Shown piece by piece: positions 25,811 to 33,989 of a stretch of DNA of 64,000 nt. The number at the start of each line of letters is the position of its first letter. The first letter of the stretch is position 1. The notes below the pieces were generated by a model. It did not search any database. It saw only the letters and a list, made by a program, of their open reading frames with translations, and was not told the DNA's origin. The stretch is from Paenibacillus_E sp040812395. Lineage in GTDB: Bacteria > Bacillota > Bacilli > Paenibacillales > NBRC-103111. Made by a program: the position numbers and the translations under genes. The stretch spans positions 62,001 to 126,000 of the forward strand of contig NZ_JBFNXH010000006.1 in NCBI RefSeq assembly GCF_040812395.1, written 5' to 3'.

Positions 25811-26917
25811 TTAATTCGCTGATTTCTTACTAGCAGCAATGTTCTTCTTATGTTCTTCGAACGTTTCTGCGAACAAATGACCTTTTGTGCCGTCTTTCTT
25901 CGTCACATAGAACAAATACTTCGTCTCCTCCGGATATACCGCTGCTTGAATAGAGGCTAAGCTCGGGCTGGCAATTGGACCTGGAGGCAGACCCGCATTT
26001 AAATACGTATTATAAGGGCTTTGAATTTGCAAATCTTTCTCCAACAGCCGTTCTTTCGGCTTATCGAATAAATATTGCACCGTTGCATCAATTTGAAGCG
26101 GCATATTCTTTTTCAATCGGTTATTGATAACTCCGGATACAAGCGCCCGCTCCTCATTCACGACGACCTCACGTTCGATTAAGGAAGCAATCGTCAGCAT
26201 TTGATGGACCGTAAGTCCGCGTGCTTGAAGCTTGTCCTTCCAATCTGGAGGCAGCGTCCCCAACTTTTTATCGAGCTCTTGCAGCGAACGCTCAATGAAA
26301 TCTTGTTCCGTTGAGCCTTTTTTGAATTCATAAGTTTCTGGGAACAAGTAACCTTCTAAACGATGCCTGATATTTTTGTTGTCAGGAAGCGTACCCAGCG
26401 CATCAGCTTGGAATTGTGCTGGCGCCTCAACCTCTTGGAGGAAAACATCCGACTTCCAAGGCGTTTGCTCCCTGAGCTTATCGGCAATTTGCCCAATCGT
26501 AAAGCCTTCCGGAATCGTCACGCGAATGACTTCCTGTTTAACTGTTTCACCTTTATTCAGCTTCTCAATCATTTCATCAAAGCTCATTCCAGGCTTCATG
26601 CTGTATTCCCCAGCCTGAAGACGCGCCCCCATCTTCTTCACTTTTAAATAATAGGTAAAAATGGATGCGTTCTTAATTAGCCCCTTCGCTTCAAGCTCAC
26701 TGGCAATTGCGGAAGAGCCAGCCCCCTGCGGGATCGTTACTCTCACTTCCTGATCCGATGCTGGCATAGGCCGCAGCGCATTCGCCACATAAAGTCCAAT
26801 GCCGCTCACCCCGCCAATAATAAGAAGCAGCAGTAAACTGATAATAAGCAGCATGACTTTCAGCTTGCTCCGCTTAGGCCTCACTACTTCGCTTTGTTGA
26901 TCCAACAGATCGTCCAC
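25811..26917 (-). CDS. mltG: Endolytic murein transglycosylase MltG
   Basis: This is a membrane-bound lytic transglycosylase that cuts nascent peptidoglycan strands. One N-terminal helix (about residues 23-43) is followed by a LysM-like part (VRVTIPQGAGSSAIASEL) and the YceG catalytic domain. The active-site glutamate is in ASLIEREV, and YNTYLNAGLPPGPIASPS is the conserved closing motif. I start at GTG 26917 because GGGAGGAA is 6 nt upstream; the longer frame adds 16 residues without a site. The length of 368 residues is normal. It is the YrrL position in the alaS-to-yrrO order of B. subtilis. Confidence 0.93.
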   Translation of the reverse strand: MDDLLDQQSEVVRPKRSKLKVMLLIISLLLLLIIGGVSGIGLYVANALRPMPASDQEVRVTIPQGAGSSAIASELEAKGLIKNASIFTYYLKVKKMGARLQAGEYSMKPGMSFDEMIEKLNKGETVKQEVIRVTIPEGFTIGQIADKLREQTPWKSDVFLQEVEAPAQFQADALGTLPDNKNIRHRLEGYLFPETYEFKKGSTEQDFIERSLQELDKKLGTLPPDWKDKLQARGLTVHQMLTIASLIEREVVVNEERALVSGVINNRLKKNMPLQIDATVQYLFDKPKERLLEKDLQIQSPYNTYLNAGLPPGPIASPSLASIQAAVYPEETKYLFYVTKKDGTKGHLFAETFEEHKKNIAASKKSAN

Positions 26918-26940
26918 ATGGTTCCTCCCCCAACAAATGA

Positions 26941-26988
26941 GAAAACCTCTAACGATGTCGCTCATGATTGAGCAACCGCGTGTAGAGG
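26941..26988 (-). terminator. Terminator after the DUF1292 genes
   Basis: CCTCTA and TAGAGG enclose an inner GCTC/GAGC stem, followed by TTTTC on the minus strand. It lies between the second DUF1292 gene and mltG and may only attenuate read-through. Confidence 0.6.
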
Positions 26989-27000
26989 CAATTTTGCTTC

Positions 27001-27297
27001 TTACAAATCTTCCTGCTCAGGGAACACCATTTCATCATAGAGCTCCGAAACAGTCTCCCATTCATCGTCATCTTCGATCGTTTCGAGTTCATACTGCTGA
27101 TCTGCGCCAACAACGACTCGAAAAACGGCGACTTCATCGTCCTTCTTGAGTGCCTCGGATTGCAAGACAGCATACGTATGTTCACCGTAAACGAACTCTT
27201 TCAGCAGACGATAAACCGTTGATTCGTTTTGCTCGTCAAACAAAATGATATCATCCCCATAAGCATTCCGCAATATATCTGTTTGCGTCGTACTCAT
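27001..27297 (-). CDS. DUF1292 family protein, second copy
   Basis: This small acidic protein of 98 residues belongs to the DUF1292 family (YrzB-like), function unknown. Family features are the early DIILFDEQN, then YAVLQ, VAVFRVV and the ending IEDDDEWETVSELYDEM. It overlaps the first copy by 4 nt (ATGA), so the two are translated together. B. subtilis has a single yrzB at this place. The tandem pair may be paralogues; the first copy is more acidic and this one has extra residues in the middle. Confidence 0.85.
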   Translation of the reverse strand: MSTTQTDILRNAYGDDIILFDEQNESTVYRLLKEFVYGEHTYAVLQSEALKKDDEVAVFRVVVGADQQYELETIEDDDEWETVSELYDEMVFPEQEDL

Positions 27298-27602
27298 GCC
27301 TCGTCTTCCTCTTCATACTCAGCCATTAACGTGTTGAAAGTTTCTTCAACAATGTTCCACTCTTCTTCATCCTCAATGGTAAACAGCTTCAAATCTTCGC
27401 CGTCTTCATCTTCTTCATAACGGAACGCATAGACTTCATCTGTTTCTTCGTCTTCAGTCTCTACGGGAACGACCATCATGTATTTCTTATCAGAACCGTC
27501 CACTTCGAATTTCATGATGACCTCGAATTCTTCCTCGTTGCCTTCATCGTCTGGGATGTAAATGATTTCCGGTTCTTCCTCACGCAATTCTTCTTTGGAC
27601 AT
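27294..27602 (-). CDS. yrzB: DUF1292 family protein (YrzB)
   Basis: This acidic protein of 102 residues, of unknown function, is conserved between ruvX and mltG in Bacillales. It carries the DUF1292 pattern: IIYIPDDEGNEEEFEVIMKF, YMMVVPVE, YAFRYEEDEDGEDLKLFTI and the ending EEEWNIVEETFN. Two ATGs are possible. I use 27602 because AGGTGA lies 6 nt before it, whereas the ATG at 27608 abuts that site. It overlaps the next DUF1292 gene by 4 nt. Confidence 0.88.
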   Translation of the reverse strand: MSKEELREEEPEIIYIPDDEGNEEEFEVIMKFEVDGSDKKYMMVVPVETEDEETDEVYAFRYEEDEDGEDLKLFTIEDEEEWNIVEETFNTLMAEYEEEDEA

Positions 27603-27608
27603 GTTCAT

Positions 27609-28025
27609 TCACCTCTTCATATTAGCATCCATATACCCTTGTAAAATGAGCTGTGCGGCCATTTTATCAATAACCGTCTTCCGCTTTTTACGGCTAACAT
27701 CCGCTTCAAGAAGCGCGCGTGTCGCAGCGACAGTCGTCAGCCTTTCATCCCACAAGTGCACAGGTACATTTAGTCTTTGCTGCAAATCTTCAGAAAATGC
27801 GATGGCGATCTCTCCCCGAGGGCCAATCGTATTGTTCATATTTTTGGGCAGGCCTACGATAATTTCAGATACCCCGTATTCCTTAACAATTGCTTCCAGC
27901 CGCTCCCACTCGTGCTCAGGCTTTCGACGCTGAATAACTTCCAGACCTTGAGCGGTCCAGCCGAGCTCATCGCTGACGGCTACGCCAATTGTTTTATCCC
28001 CATAATCCAAGCCCATCCATCTCAT
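27609..28025 (-). CDS. ruvX: RuvX/YqgF family RNase H-fold nuclease
   Basis: This 138-residue RNase H-fold nuclease is annotated as a Holliday junction resolvase; in other bacteria YqgF matures the 16S rRNA 5' end. The motifs are LDYGDKTIGVAVSDELG (first catalytic Asp), VGLPKNMNNTIGPRGE (Glu region), and DERLTTVAATRALLE (last Asp). It begins 17 nt after ireB and ends just before yrzB. The essential nature of the family and the conserved operon suggest a housekeeping role. No truncation is seen. Confidence 0.94.
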   Translation of the reverse strand: MRWMGLDYGDKTIGVAVSDELGWTAQGLEVIQRRKPEHEWERLEAIVKEYGVSEIIVGLPKNMNNTIGPRGEIAIAFSEDLQQRLNVPVHLWDERLTTVAATRALLEADVSRKKRKTVIDKMAAQLILQGYMDANMKR

Positions 28026-28042
28026 GTCGGTTCTCTTTTCCC

Positions 28043-28303
28043 CTATTTGTGTTGGCCCAGATAAGAACGTACTAGTTCCTCGATCAGTTCATCCCGTTCC
28101 CGCTTACGAATGAGACTCCGAGCATTGTTATGTCGTGGGATATACGCAGGATCTCCGGAGAGCAAGTACCCGACAATCTGGTTAATCGGATTATACCCTT
28201 TTTCCTGAAGAGCATCGTAAACCGCTAATAACACTTCTTTCGGTGATGTCTCAATTTCTTCTGCTTTGACGTTGAACTTCATCGTTTTATCCATGGAACT
28301 CAT
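28043..28303 (-). CDS. ireB: IreB family regulatory phosphoprotein (YrzL)
   Basis: This small protein (86 residues) of the former DUF965 / UPF0297 family is a substrate of the PASTA kinase IreK in Enterococcus and sits between alaS and ruvX in most Firmicutes. The conserved core is TMKFNVKAEEIETSPKEVL (threonine-containing N-terminus), then KGYNPINQIVGYLLSGDPAYIPRHNNAR. I start at ATG 28303, 8 nt after GGGGTG; a GTG further up adds three residues. It is the first gene of the ireB-ruvX-yrzB group, separated by 141 bp from alaS, so it may have its own promoter. Confidence 0.93.
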   Translation of the reverse strand: MSSMDKTMKFNVKAEEIETSPKEVLLAVYDALQEKGYNPINQIVGYLLSGDPAYIPRHNNARSLIRKRERDELIEELVRSYLGQHK

Positions 28304-28444
28304 CAGGAGCACCCCACTTTCGATACCTTGTTTTGAAAGTCCTCGATAAAGGCAATTTCAAATTTCTAAAAAATGTTAAGTGTATACTGTGATATATTCT
28401 CTACGGGTTTAAAAATTCCTGTCCCGCAGAAAAATAATTATCGT

Positions 28445-31081
28445 TTATGCAAATTGGGATAGAAGCCCTTCGACTCCAGCAAGGGCCGATTGCAGCTTGT
28501 TTGCATCCTTACCTCCCGCTTGGGCCATGTCCGGACGACCCCCGCCGCTGCCGCCGCATTGCGCAGCGACTTCTTTAATGATTTTACCAGCATGGAAGCC
28601 TTTGGCTACGAGGTCAGGCGTGACCGCAGCGACTAGATTGACCTTGTCATCCGCAGAAGCGCCGAGGACGATAACAGCCGATCCCAGCTTGCCCTTCATC
28701 TCATCGACAATGTTTCTCAAGGAATCCATGTCCCCCGCATTCACTTGAGCAGCCAAAACGTTAACGCCGGCTACCTGCTTCACTTGATCCGTAAGCGAAC
28801 CTGCCTCAATACGGCCTAGCTTGCTGCGCAGCGACTCGTTCTCACGCGAAAGTTCTTTCACTTGCTGCAGGGTGCTGTCCAGACGTTTAGGAACGTCTTG
28901 CACGTTTGATTTCAGCATGCCTGCCGCTTCCTTCAATAATTGCAGCTGCTGGTCAAGGAATTCATAAGCGCTGCGGCCTGTAACAGCTTCGATCCGACGG
29001 ACGCCGGAACCAATGCCTGATTCGCTGACGATTTTGAACAGCCCAATCTGTCCCGTGTTCTGCACATGGCAGCCTCCGCATAGCTCAAGGCTATAGTCGC
29101 CGACTTGCACGACACGTACAATGTCGCCATATTTTTCGCCGAAAAGCGCCATCGCGCCCATAGCTTTTGCGTCTGCGATCGCTTTAAGCGAAATATCTAC
29201 ATTCGTGTTATTCCAAATTTGACGATTCACGCGTAGTTCTACATCCTGCAATTCTTCAGCAGTAATACTGCCGAAGTGGGAGAAGTCAAAGCGCAAGCGA
29301 TCCGGCTCTACTAATGAGCCAGCTTGATTGACATGTGTTCCCAGCACTTCCTTCAGCGCCTTGTGAAGCAGATGTGTAGCCGTGTGATTTTTGATTGTAT
29401 CTCCGCGCTGAGCGGACGCGACAACAGCTTCAACGCTATCGCCTTTGCGCAGTACGCCGGATTCAACAACGACTTTATGCACATGTTGACCGTGAGGCGC
29501 TTTGTTGACATCTTCCACTTTCAACGTTACCAGTCCGTTAGCGATTGTCCCATAGTCACTGACCTGACCGCCGCTTTCTGCATAGAACGGCGTGCGATCC
29601 AAGATCACTTGACAACTTTCTCCGACCCCAACGTGATCAACGAATTGATTCTCATGTACAATAGCAACAATACTAGCAGTTACTACCAGTTCATTATATC
29701 CAACAAATTCGCTTTTAACCGTGAAATCAGCGAGCGGCCCGCCCTGAACTTTCATGCCTGCATCATCATGGCGGGCAGCTCTTGCCCGTTCACGCTGCTC
29801 TTGCATGGAAGCATCAAACCCTTCACGATCGACCGTCAAGCCTTTTTCTGCGGCAAAGTCTTCAGTCAAATCAAAAGGGAACCCATACGTATCATACAGC
29901 TTGAACGCATCCGGTCCGCTAATTTGACTGCCGCCAGCTTGGCGCGTCTTTTCAACCATCTCCGCAAGTATATGAAGACCGTCACTGAGTGTTTCGTGGA
30001 AACGCTCCTCTTCAGTGCGAATTACTTTCTCAATAAACTCTCGCTTATCTACGACTTCCGCGTAGTAAACGCCCATGATTTCGCCGACCGTAGACACTAG
30101 CTTGTAAAGGAACGGCTTGTCCGTCCCCAGCACTTTGCCGTAACGGACAGCACGGCGAAGCAAACGGCGAATGACATAGCCGCGTCCTTCATTAGATGGA
30201 AGAACGCCATCACCAACGGAGAACGCTACGGTTCTGATATGGTCAGCAATAACTTTAAGCGCAACATCATGCTCTTCCGTCACGTGATAGTTCACACCGG
30301 CAAGCTCACACGTTTTATCAATGATAGGCTTAAACAAGTCTGTGTCGAAGTTCGAATCCACATCTTGCAGAATGGATGCGAATCGCTCCAAACCTGCGCC
30401 TGTATCAATGTTTTTGTTCGGAAGCGGTGTGTAGCTGCCATCTTTGTTATGGTTGAATTGGGTGAACACCAGGTTCCACACTTCCAGAAAGCGCTCGTTC
30501 TCGCCGCCCGGCCAGCATTCAGGATCAGAGAGATCGCCATACTTATCGCCACGGTCGTAGAAAATTTCCGTACAAGGACCACATGGACCTTCGCCGATAT
30601 CCCAGAAATTATCTTCCTTCAGCTTATAAATGCGTTCTTCAGGAATGCCGATTTGCTTATTCCAGATCTCAAAAGCTTCCTCATCATCCTCATGAACGGT
30701 GACAGATATCCGGTTCGGATCAAAGCCAATCCATTGTGGATCGGTCAAAAACTCCCAAGCCCAAGGAATAACTTCTTTTTTAAAATAGTCTCCAATGGAG
30801 AAGTTGCCCAACATTTCGAAAAAAGTGTGGTGACGACGCGTTTTGCCGACGTTCTCAATATCGTTCGTGCGTATACATTTCTGTGCGTTCGTAATCCGAG
30901 GGTTCTCGGGAATTTCGCGGCCGTCCAAATAAGGTTTGAGCGGTGCAATACCCGCATTGATCCAGAGAAGAGACGGGTCGTTATGCGGAACGAGCGATGA
31001 ACTTGGTTCTACTTTGTGCCCTTTGCTTGCAAAAAACTGTAACCACTTGGATCGGATTTCACTGGCTTTCATCTCATTCAT
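28445..31081 (-). CDS. alaS: Alanyl-tRNA synthetase
   Basis: This enzyme charges tRNA-Ala and edits mischarged Ser and Gly. It has 878 residues. The class II catalytic core begins ASEIRSKWLQFFASKGH, with motif 2 in RTNDIENVGKTRRHHTFFEM. The editing domain has the zinc residues HTATHLLH and CGGCH. The C-Ala domain ends with CGGSGGGRPDMAQAGGKD. ATG 31081 is followed by MNEMKASEIRS; an internal ATG three codons later is possible. The gene is read from a strong promoter through a T-box leader, which couples it to alanine tRNA charging. Its position next to ireB and yrrI is the Bacillales standard. Confidence 0.98.
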   Translation of the reverse strand: MNEMKASEIRSKWLQFFASKGHKVEPSSSLVPHNDPSLLWINAGIAPLKPYLDGREIPENPRITNAQKCIRTNDIENVGKTRRHHTFFEMLGNFSIGDYFKKEVIPWAWEFLTDPQWIGFDPNRISVTVHEDDEEAFEIWNKQIGIPEERIYKLKEDNFWDIGEGPCGPCTEIFYDRGDKYGDLSDPECWPGGENERFLEVWNLVFTQFNHNKDGSYTPLPNKNIDTGAGLERFASILQDVDSNFDTDLFKPIIDKTCELAGVNYHVTEEHDVALKVIADHIRTVAFSVGDGVLPSNEGRGYVIRRLLRRAVRYGKVLGTDKPFLYKLVSTVGEIMGVYYAEVVDKREFIEKVIRTEEERFHETLSDGLHILAEMVEKTRQAGGSQISGPDAFKLYDTYGFPFDLTEDFAAEKGLTVDREGFDASMQEQRERARAARHDDAGMKVQGGPLADFTVKSEFVGYNELVVTASIVAIVHENQFVDHVGVGESCQVILDRTPFYAESGGQVSDYGTIANGLVTLKVEDVNKAPHGQHVHKVVVESGVLRKGDSVEAVVASAQRGDTIKNHTATHLLHKALKEVLGTHVNQAGSLVEPDRLRFDFSHFGSITAEELQDVELRVNRQIWNNTNVDISLKAIADAKAMGAMALFGEKYGDIVRVVQVGDYSLELCGGCHVQNTGQIGLFKIVSESGIGSGVRRIEAVTGRSAYEFLDQQLQLLKEAAGMLKSNVQDVPKRLDSTLQQVKELSRENESLRSKLGRIEAGSLTDQVKQVAGVNVLAAQVNAGDMDSLRNIVDEMKGKLGSAVIVLGASADDKVNLVAAVTPDLVAKGFHAGKIIKEVAAQCGGSGGGRPDMAQAGGKDANKLQSALAGVEGLLSQFA

Positions 31082-31117
31082 GCCTCCATTTATGGATGTG
31101 TTCTCTTGTATTCAAAC

Positions 31118-31412
31118 AAAAAACGCCCCTGCTGCTAAACAGGGACGAATCATCGCGGTACCACCCTGGTTATTGCGTTTATAGACTCTAACCCCAGTCA
31201 GAACCATAAACCCAATCTCCTTGTGCGGATTTGTAACGGGTCCAACCGGTGGAGTTCATCCACACTCCGAAACGAGCGTTCAGCCATCCTGGCATCGGTA
31301 GGTTCTTTCAGCCAACTGATCAGCGCTTTTCGCTTTTCACCGGAACCTTTTCTCTGACGATGAGTTATGGCTTACTGAAGTTTCATCAACGTTTTCACAA
31401 TTGTGATAGATA
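31118..31412 (-). promoter_or_regulatory. T-box riboswitch of alaS
   Basis: This is a complete T-box leader on the minus strand. Stem I begins with an AGTAAG motif (31374-31369) and an AGAGAA GA motif near 31354, and the apical GGTG follows. The T-box sequence CAGGGTGGTACCGCG is at about 31168-31154. The terminator stem GTCCCTGTTTAGC / GCAGGGGC with its T-run ends near 31118. A GCT triplet (GAACGCTCG, about 31276) is a candidate alanine specifier, but the fold was not computed. Confidence 0.95.
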
Positions 31413-31418
31413 AGGCAA

Positions 31419-31447
31419 ATTATAACTTTATGCTTCCATACTGTCAA
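31419..31447 (-). promoter_or_regulatory. Sigma-A promoter of alaS
   Basis: TTGACA (31447-31442) and TATAAT (31424-31419) match the consensus exactly with a 17-bp spacer. The start point would be near 31412, at the 5' end of the T-box. Confidence 0.88.
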
Positions 31448-31544
31448 ATATTTGTCCGCCCGAGAACGTTCTAAAATGATGAAACCACATTTTCTGGGCA
31501 ACGTATATACTATAAAATTAGATTGATATTGGGAGGATGTTGAA

Positions 31545-31772
31545 ATGGATTTCTCGTCTATCCTTTTGTTGTCACTAATTGGTCCTGTCTTTATTTTAAT
31601 TATTTACATCATGGCCAAAACGCTTATTAAAAAAGAGATACCCGACAGCAGGTATAACCCCTTTGACTATATTACAGGACAAACCAAAATCGAATTCCAG
31701 GAACAGAAGGAGCAAAAGGAAGAAGATAACGATCAGGGCGACGATAAAAATAAGAATGAAAAAAATGTTTAA
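31545..31772 (+). CDS. Small single-pass membrane protein (DUF3951-like)
   Basis: This is a 75-residue protein of unknown function. One N-terminal membrane helix (about residues 5-27) is followed by a short motif, YNPFDYITGQTKIEFQE, and a highly charged tail rich in Lys, Glu, Asp and Asn. The layout and the FDYITGQT motif recall the small Bacillaceae DUF3951 proteins, from memory. GGGAGGATG lies 7 nt before ATG 31545. The gene is divergent from alaS and directly upstream of the Fur-box promoter at 31778, whose direction is away from it. Confidence 0.72.
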   Translation: MDFSSILLLSLIGPVFILIIYIMAKTLIKKEIPDSRYNPFDYITGQTKIEFQEQKEQKEEDNDQGDDKNKNEKNV

Positions 31773-31777
31773 TCTAG

Positions 31778-31834
31778 TTGACAATGATTCTCAATGGACA
31801 TATAATAAAGTCAATGATAATGATTTTCATTATC
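31778..31834 (+). promoter_or_regulatory. Consensus promoter overlapped by two Fur boxes
   Basis: TTGACA (31778-31783) and TATAAT (31801-31806) are perfect, with a 17-bp spacer. A Fur-box-like sequence starts at 31780 (GACAATGATTCTCAATGG; about 12 of 19 consensus matches) and covers the spacer. A second site at 31816-31834, GATAATGATTTTCATTATC, is a perfect inverted repeat and matches the 19-bp Fur consensus at 17 positions, just after the likely start at about 31813. This arrangement predicts strong transcription only when iron is low. Confidence 0.85.
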
Positions 31835-31976
31835 GAATAGAACATCACAGCAAGATTTACTTGTTTCGTGGCTCATCATTCGATGGTTTACAATTGCCAC
31901 TCCTTTCATATCCTCAACCCTCGTGCAGAACCCCTTGGACCATGATCCCGCAAGTCATGGCTCAAAGGGGTTTTGT
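31813..31976 (+). ncRNA. Predicted Fur-regulated small RNA (FsrA-like logic)
   Basis: The promoter above drives no protein gene: the 170 bp to the convergent yrrI stop contain no start codon with a ribosome binding site and more than a few codons. The transcript would hold a small hairpin (CAAG/CTTG, 31851-31863), then a larger one (GTGGC 31868-31872 with GCCAC 31896-31900, with an inner CATC/GATG). A CU-rich unpaired stretch follows (31901-31928, with TCCTTTC and TCCTCAACCCTCG), then an intrinsic terminator (31929-31973). The CU-rich part could pair with purine-rich Shine-Dalgarno sequences, as the C-rich loops of B. subtilis FsrA do. About 165 nt long. The sequence and its signals are observed; expression and targets are inferred. 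It is not a sequence match to FsrA that I can recognise. Confidence 0.7.
31929..31973. terminator. Terminator of the predicted sRNA (also faces yrrI)
   Basis: AACCCCTTGGACCATGA pairs with TCATGGCTCAAAGGGGTT; a T4 run follows on the plus side. The minus side has only TT, so it works best for the plus-strand RNA. Confidence 0.8.
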
Positions 31977-31984
31977 GCGTCTAT

Positions 31985-33055
31985 TCATACTGTCGGCCTG
32001 TGAATATAATGCAAAAACACATGCTGAACGATAACTTTCAACACGGCAAAGAAGGGAACAGCCAAGATCAGGCCTACAATTCCAGCCACCTCTCCCCCTA
32101 CAAGAAGCGCAAAGATAATGAACAGCGGATGCATGTGAAGCGTCCGCCCTACCACCTGTGGCGAGATGACATTACCTTCCAATATTTGCACAGCCATATT
32201 AATCAAGGCAACGAATAGAACCATTTTCAATGATACCGTCGAAGCCATGATGATTGCCGGCGCCGCCCCGAAAAATGGCCCTAAATAAGGGATGATGTTG
32301 AACACCGTTACAACACTTGCTAACAACAGTGGGTAGGGCATCCCGATTAGCCAATAGCCTAAATAAGCGAGAATACCGATAATCAAGCACACGATCAACT
32401 GCCCTCGAATGTAATTGCCAAGCGCCGTATCAATATCGATAAGCAGCTTGACTGTCTTCTTCCGGTGCGCCTTCGGCACAATCGCCAGCGCCGTTTTCTC
32501 CATGAGTTGAAAATCTTTAAGAATATAGAAGGCAACAAAAGGGACAATGAAAGCGATGAACAGCATGTTGATCATGTTGCCGATTCCATTCACATAATCG
32601 GAGATTGCTATCGATATCGTTTCCTCCAGCTTGGTTAGAGAGTTATTTAATCCTTGCCGGACGCTGTCAGGCAGCAATTGATTCTGATTAAACCCATCAA
32701 CTAAGGATTGGGCGTGCATCGCCATCTCTGGCATATGCTCATTCAGCTCCTTGAATTGCTTAATAAACATCGGTGTCATGTTCATGACAATGACGGTAAG
32801 TGCTGAAATGAACACACTGTAAATCAGAAGTACTGCAATCGTTCTAGGCACTTTACGCTGATTAAGAATATTGACGATCGGATTCAATATGTATGAAATT
32901 ATTACAGCGATGATAAACGGGGTTAGAATTGCTTTCAGAAAGCGAAATAAGCTTACTAATATGGGATTGATTTTCAGCAGCATATAAAGCGTTGCCAGAG
33001 CAAGCAGGGTGTAGATCAACATCACAAACCATTTATTTCTCCAAAAGCGTTCCAT
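31985..33055 (-). CDS. yrrI: AI-2E family membrane protein (YrrI)
   Basis: This integral membrane protein of 356 residues belongs to the AI-2E (PerM/TqsA) family. About seven to eight helices are visible: three at the N-terminus, a large extracytoplasmic segment (about 95-150), and a C-terminal bundle with the conserved PYLGPFFGAAPAI and GEVAGIVGLILAVP. Members export small molecules or exchange Na+/Li+ with protons; the substrate here is unknown. I start at ATG 33055 with AGAGGTG 5 nt upstream. B. subtilis yrrI occupies the same place beside alaS. Confidence 0.92.
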   Translation of the reverse strand: MERFWRNKWFVMLIYTLLALATLYMLLKINPILVSLFRFLKAILTPFIIAVIISYILNPIVNILNQRKVPRTIAVLLIYSVFISALTVIVMNMTPMFIKQFKELNEHMPEMAMHAQSLVDGFNQNQLLPDSVRQGLNNSLTKLEETISIAISDYVNGIGNMINMLFIAFIVPFVAFYILKDFQLMEKTALAIVPKAHRKKTVKLLIDIDTALGNYIRGQLIVCLIIGILAYLGYWLIGMPYPLLLASVVTVFNIIPYLGPFFGAAPAIIMASTVSLKMVLFVALINMAVQILEGNVISPQVVGRTLHMHPLFIIFALLVGGEVAGIVGLILAVPFFAVLKVIVQHVFLHYIHRPTV

Positions 33056-33164
33056 TGTGTTCACCTCTGCATCAAGGTATAAGCTTCGCTAATACAGTAT
33101 ATGTACAACCTGTGAAAAATAACCCGCTGTCCGAGGTGTCGAGCGGACACCATGCAGTTCACAC

Positions 33165-33214
33165 AAAAAACGCCATCCTTCAAGTGCTTGGGCAAGCACC
33201 TGAAAAATGACGTT
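33165..33214 (-). terminator. Terminator after the zinc-ribbon gene
   Basis: AACGTCATTTTTCAGGTGCTT, read on the minus strand in two blocks, pairs with AAGCACTTGAAGGATGGCGTT, then T6. A strong stem with few bulges. Confidence 0.88.
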
Positions 33215-33234
33215 GTATGATTGTACCTTTGGTG

Positions 33235-33438
33235 TTAATTGGCGTGCACATGAATTTGAGGAATCTCTTCCTCAAAAAATAAATCATCAAGAGAGCTTAA
33301 CGTTCCATCTTCCTCAACTTGATACACGGACATTTTGTCGCCATTCACGCTGAGCTCGATGAAACAGCCCCAGCAGTAAAATTGATGGGAACCTATTTTC
33401 CCAATATCTTTGGAATTGCAGTTTGGACAACGCATCAT
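33235..33438 (-). CDS. Small zinc-ribbon-type protein
   Basis: This protein of 67 residues has CPNC near its N-terminus and CWGC about 18 residues later, forming a likely zinc ribbon. A short acidic C-terminal part follows. Function is unknown; similar proteins (YrzQ/YrzR-type) occur near yrrD in Bacillales. I start at ATG 33438 (MMRCPNC), with GGGTGAG 6 nt upstream; the GTG nine bases earlier overlaps that site. It begins 10 nt after the yrrD stop, so it is probably co-transcribed with yrrD. Confidence 0.78.
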   Translation of the reverse strand: MMRCPNCNSKDIGKIGSHQFYCWGCFIELSVNGDKMSVYQVEEDGTLSSLDDLFFEEEIPQIHVHAN

Positions 33439-33448
33439 GTTACTCACC

Positions 33449-33970
33449 CTATTCTTCTTTGGATACGAAGAGTTCTTCTACTTCTGATGTCGCATGTGTT
33501 GGCACGATAATAGCGTCCTCCCCTTTGGTCGCCGACTCTGGCATGGGAAGCCATCTACGCCCTTCCTTCAAATCAGAAATAAACCCTTCAGACAATTCAT
33601 AGCCTACTATTTGTTTGCCCCAATCCTTGTTCAAATAAACATCTTCTACCACGCCTAATTGTTGGCCCCCCACTGTAATAACGGGAAGTCCTTTAATCTT
33701 ACGGCTTCCTTCAAGTAGCGCATGCAGCCCTTCAGCTTGCTCCAGCTCTTGAATGACATTGTCGTTCAGTATGGTAACGGCATCTTCTCCAGCAGCAACA
33801 AGTTCCTCCCATGGAATGTACCGGAGAGAAGAGAACCAGTTCTTGCTTTCAAGTACGATGCCTTTTATGTTCCAAGTTGGATCTAGCAACAAATCTTTCA
33901 CTTGACCTATTTGCTTACCCGTTTCTACCGTCAGAACGGGAAGTCCGATGAGATCGTGCGCTTTGCGCAA
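33449..33970 (-). CDS. yrrD: PRC-barrel domain protein (YrrD)
   Basis: This soluble protein has 173 residues and two PRC-barrel domains. The first is about residues 3-75 (HDLIGLPVLTVETGKQIGQV, then DLLLDPTWNIKGIVLE). The second is about 90-165 (KGLPVITVGGQQLGVVEDVYL, broken here as KGLPVITVGG and QQLGVVEDVYL). PRC barrels are small protein- or RNA-binding modules found in RimM and photosystem proteins; the role of YrrD is unknown. The start is TTG 33970, 8 nt after AGGAGG. The leader is unusual: a 141-nt inverted-repeat structure ends right before this site. Confidence 0.88.
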   Translation of the reverse strand: MRKAHDLIGLPVLTVETGKQIGQVKDLLLDPTWNIKGIVLESKNWFSSLRYIPWEELVAAGEDAVTILNDNVIQELEQAEGLHALLEGSRKIKGLPVITVGGQQLGVVEDVYLNKDWGKQIVGYELSEGFISDLKEGRRWLPMPESATKGEDAIIVPTHATSEVEELFVSKEE

Positions 33971-33989
33971 ACAAAATTCCTCCTAATTT

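Noticed and set aside
30239..31000. 253-codon open frame on the plus strand
   Set aside because: Antisense to alaS catalytic core; protein composition is unnatural and nothing supports translation.
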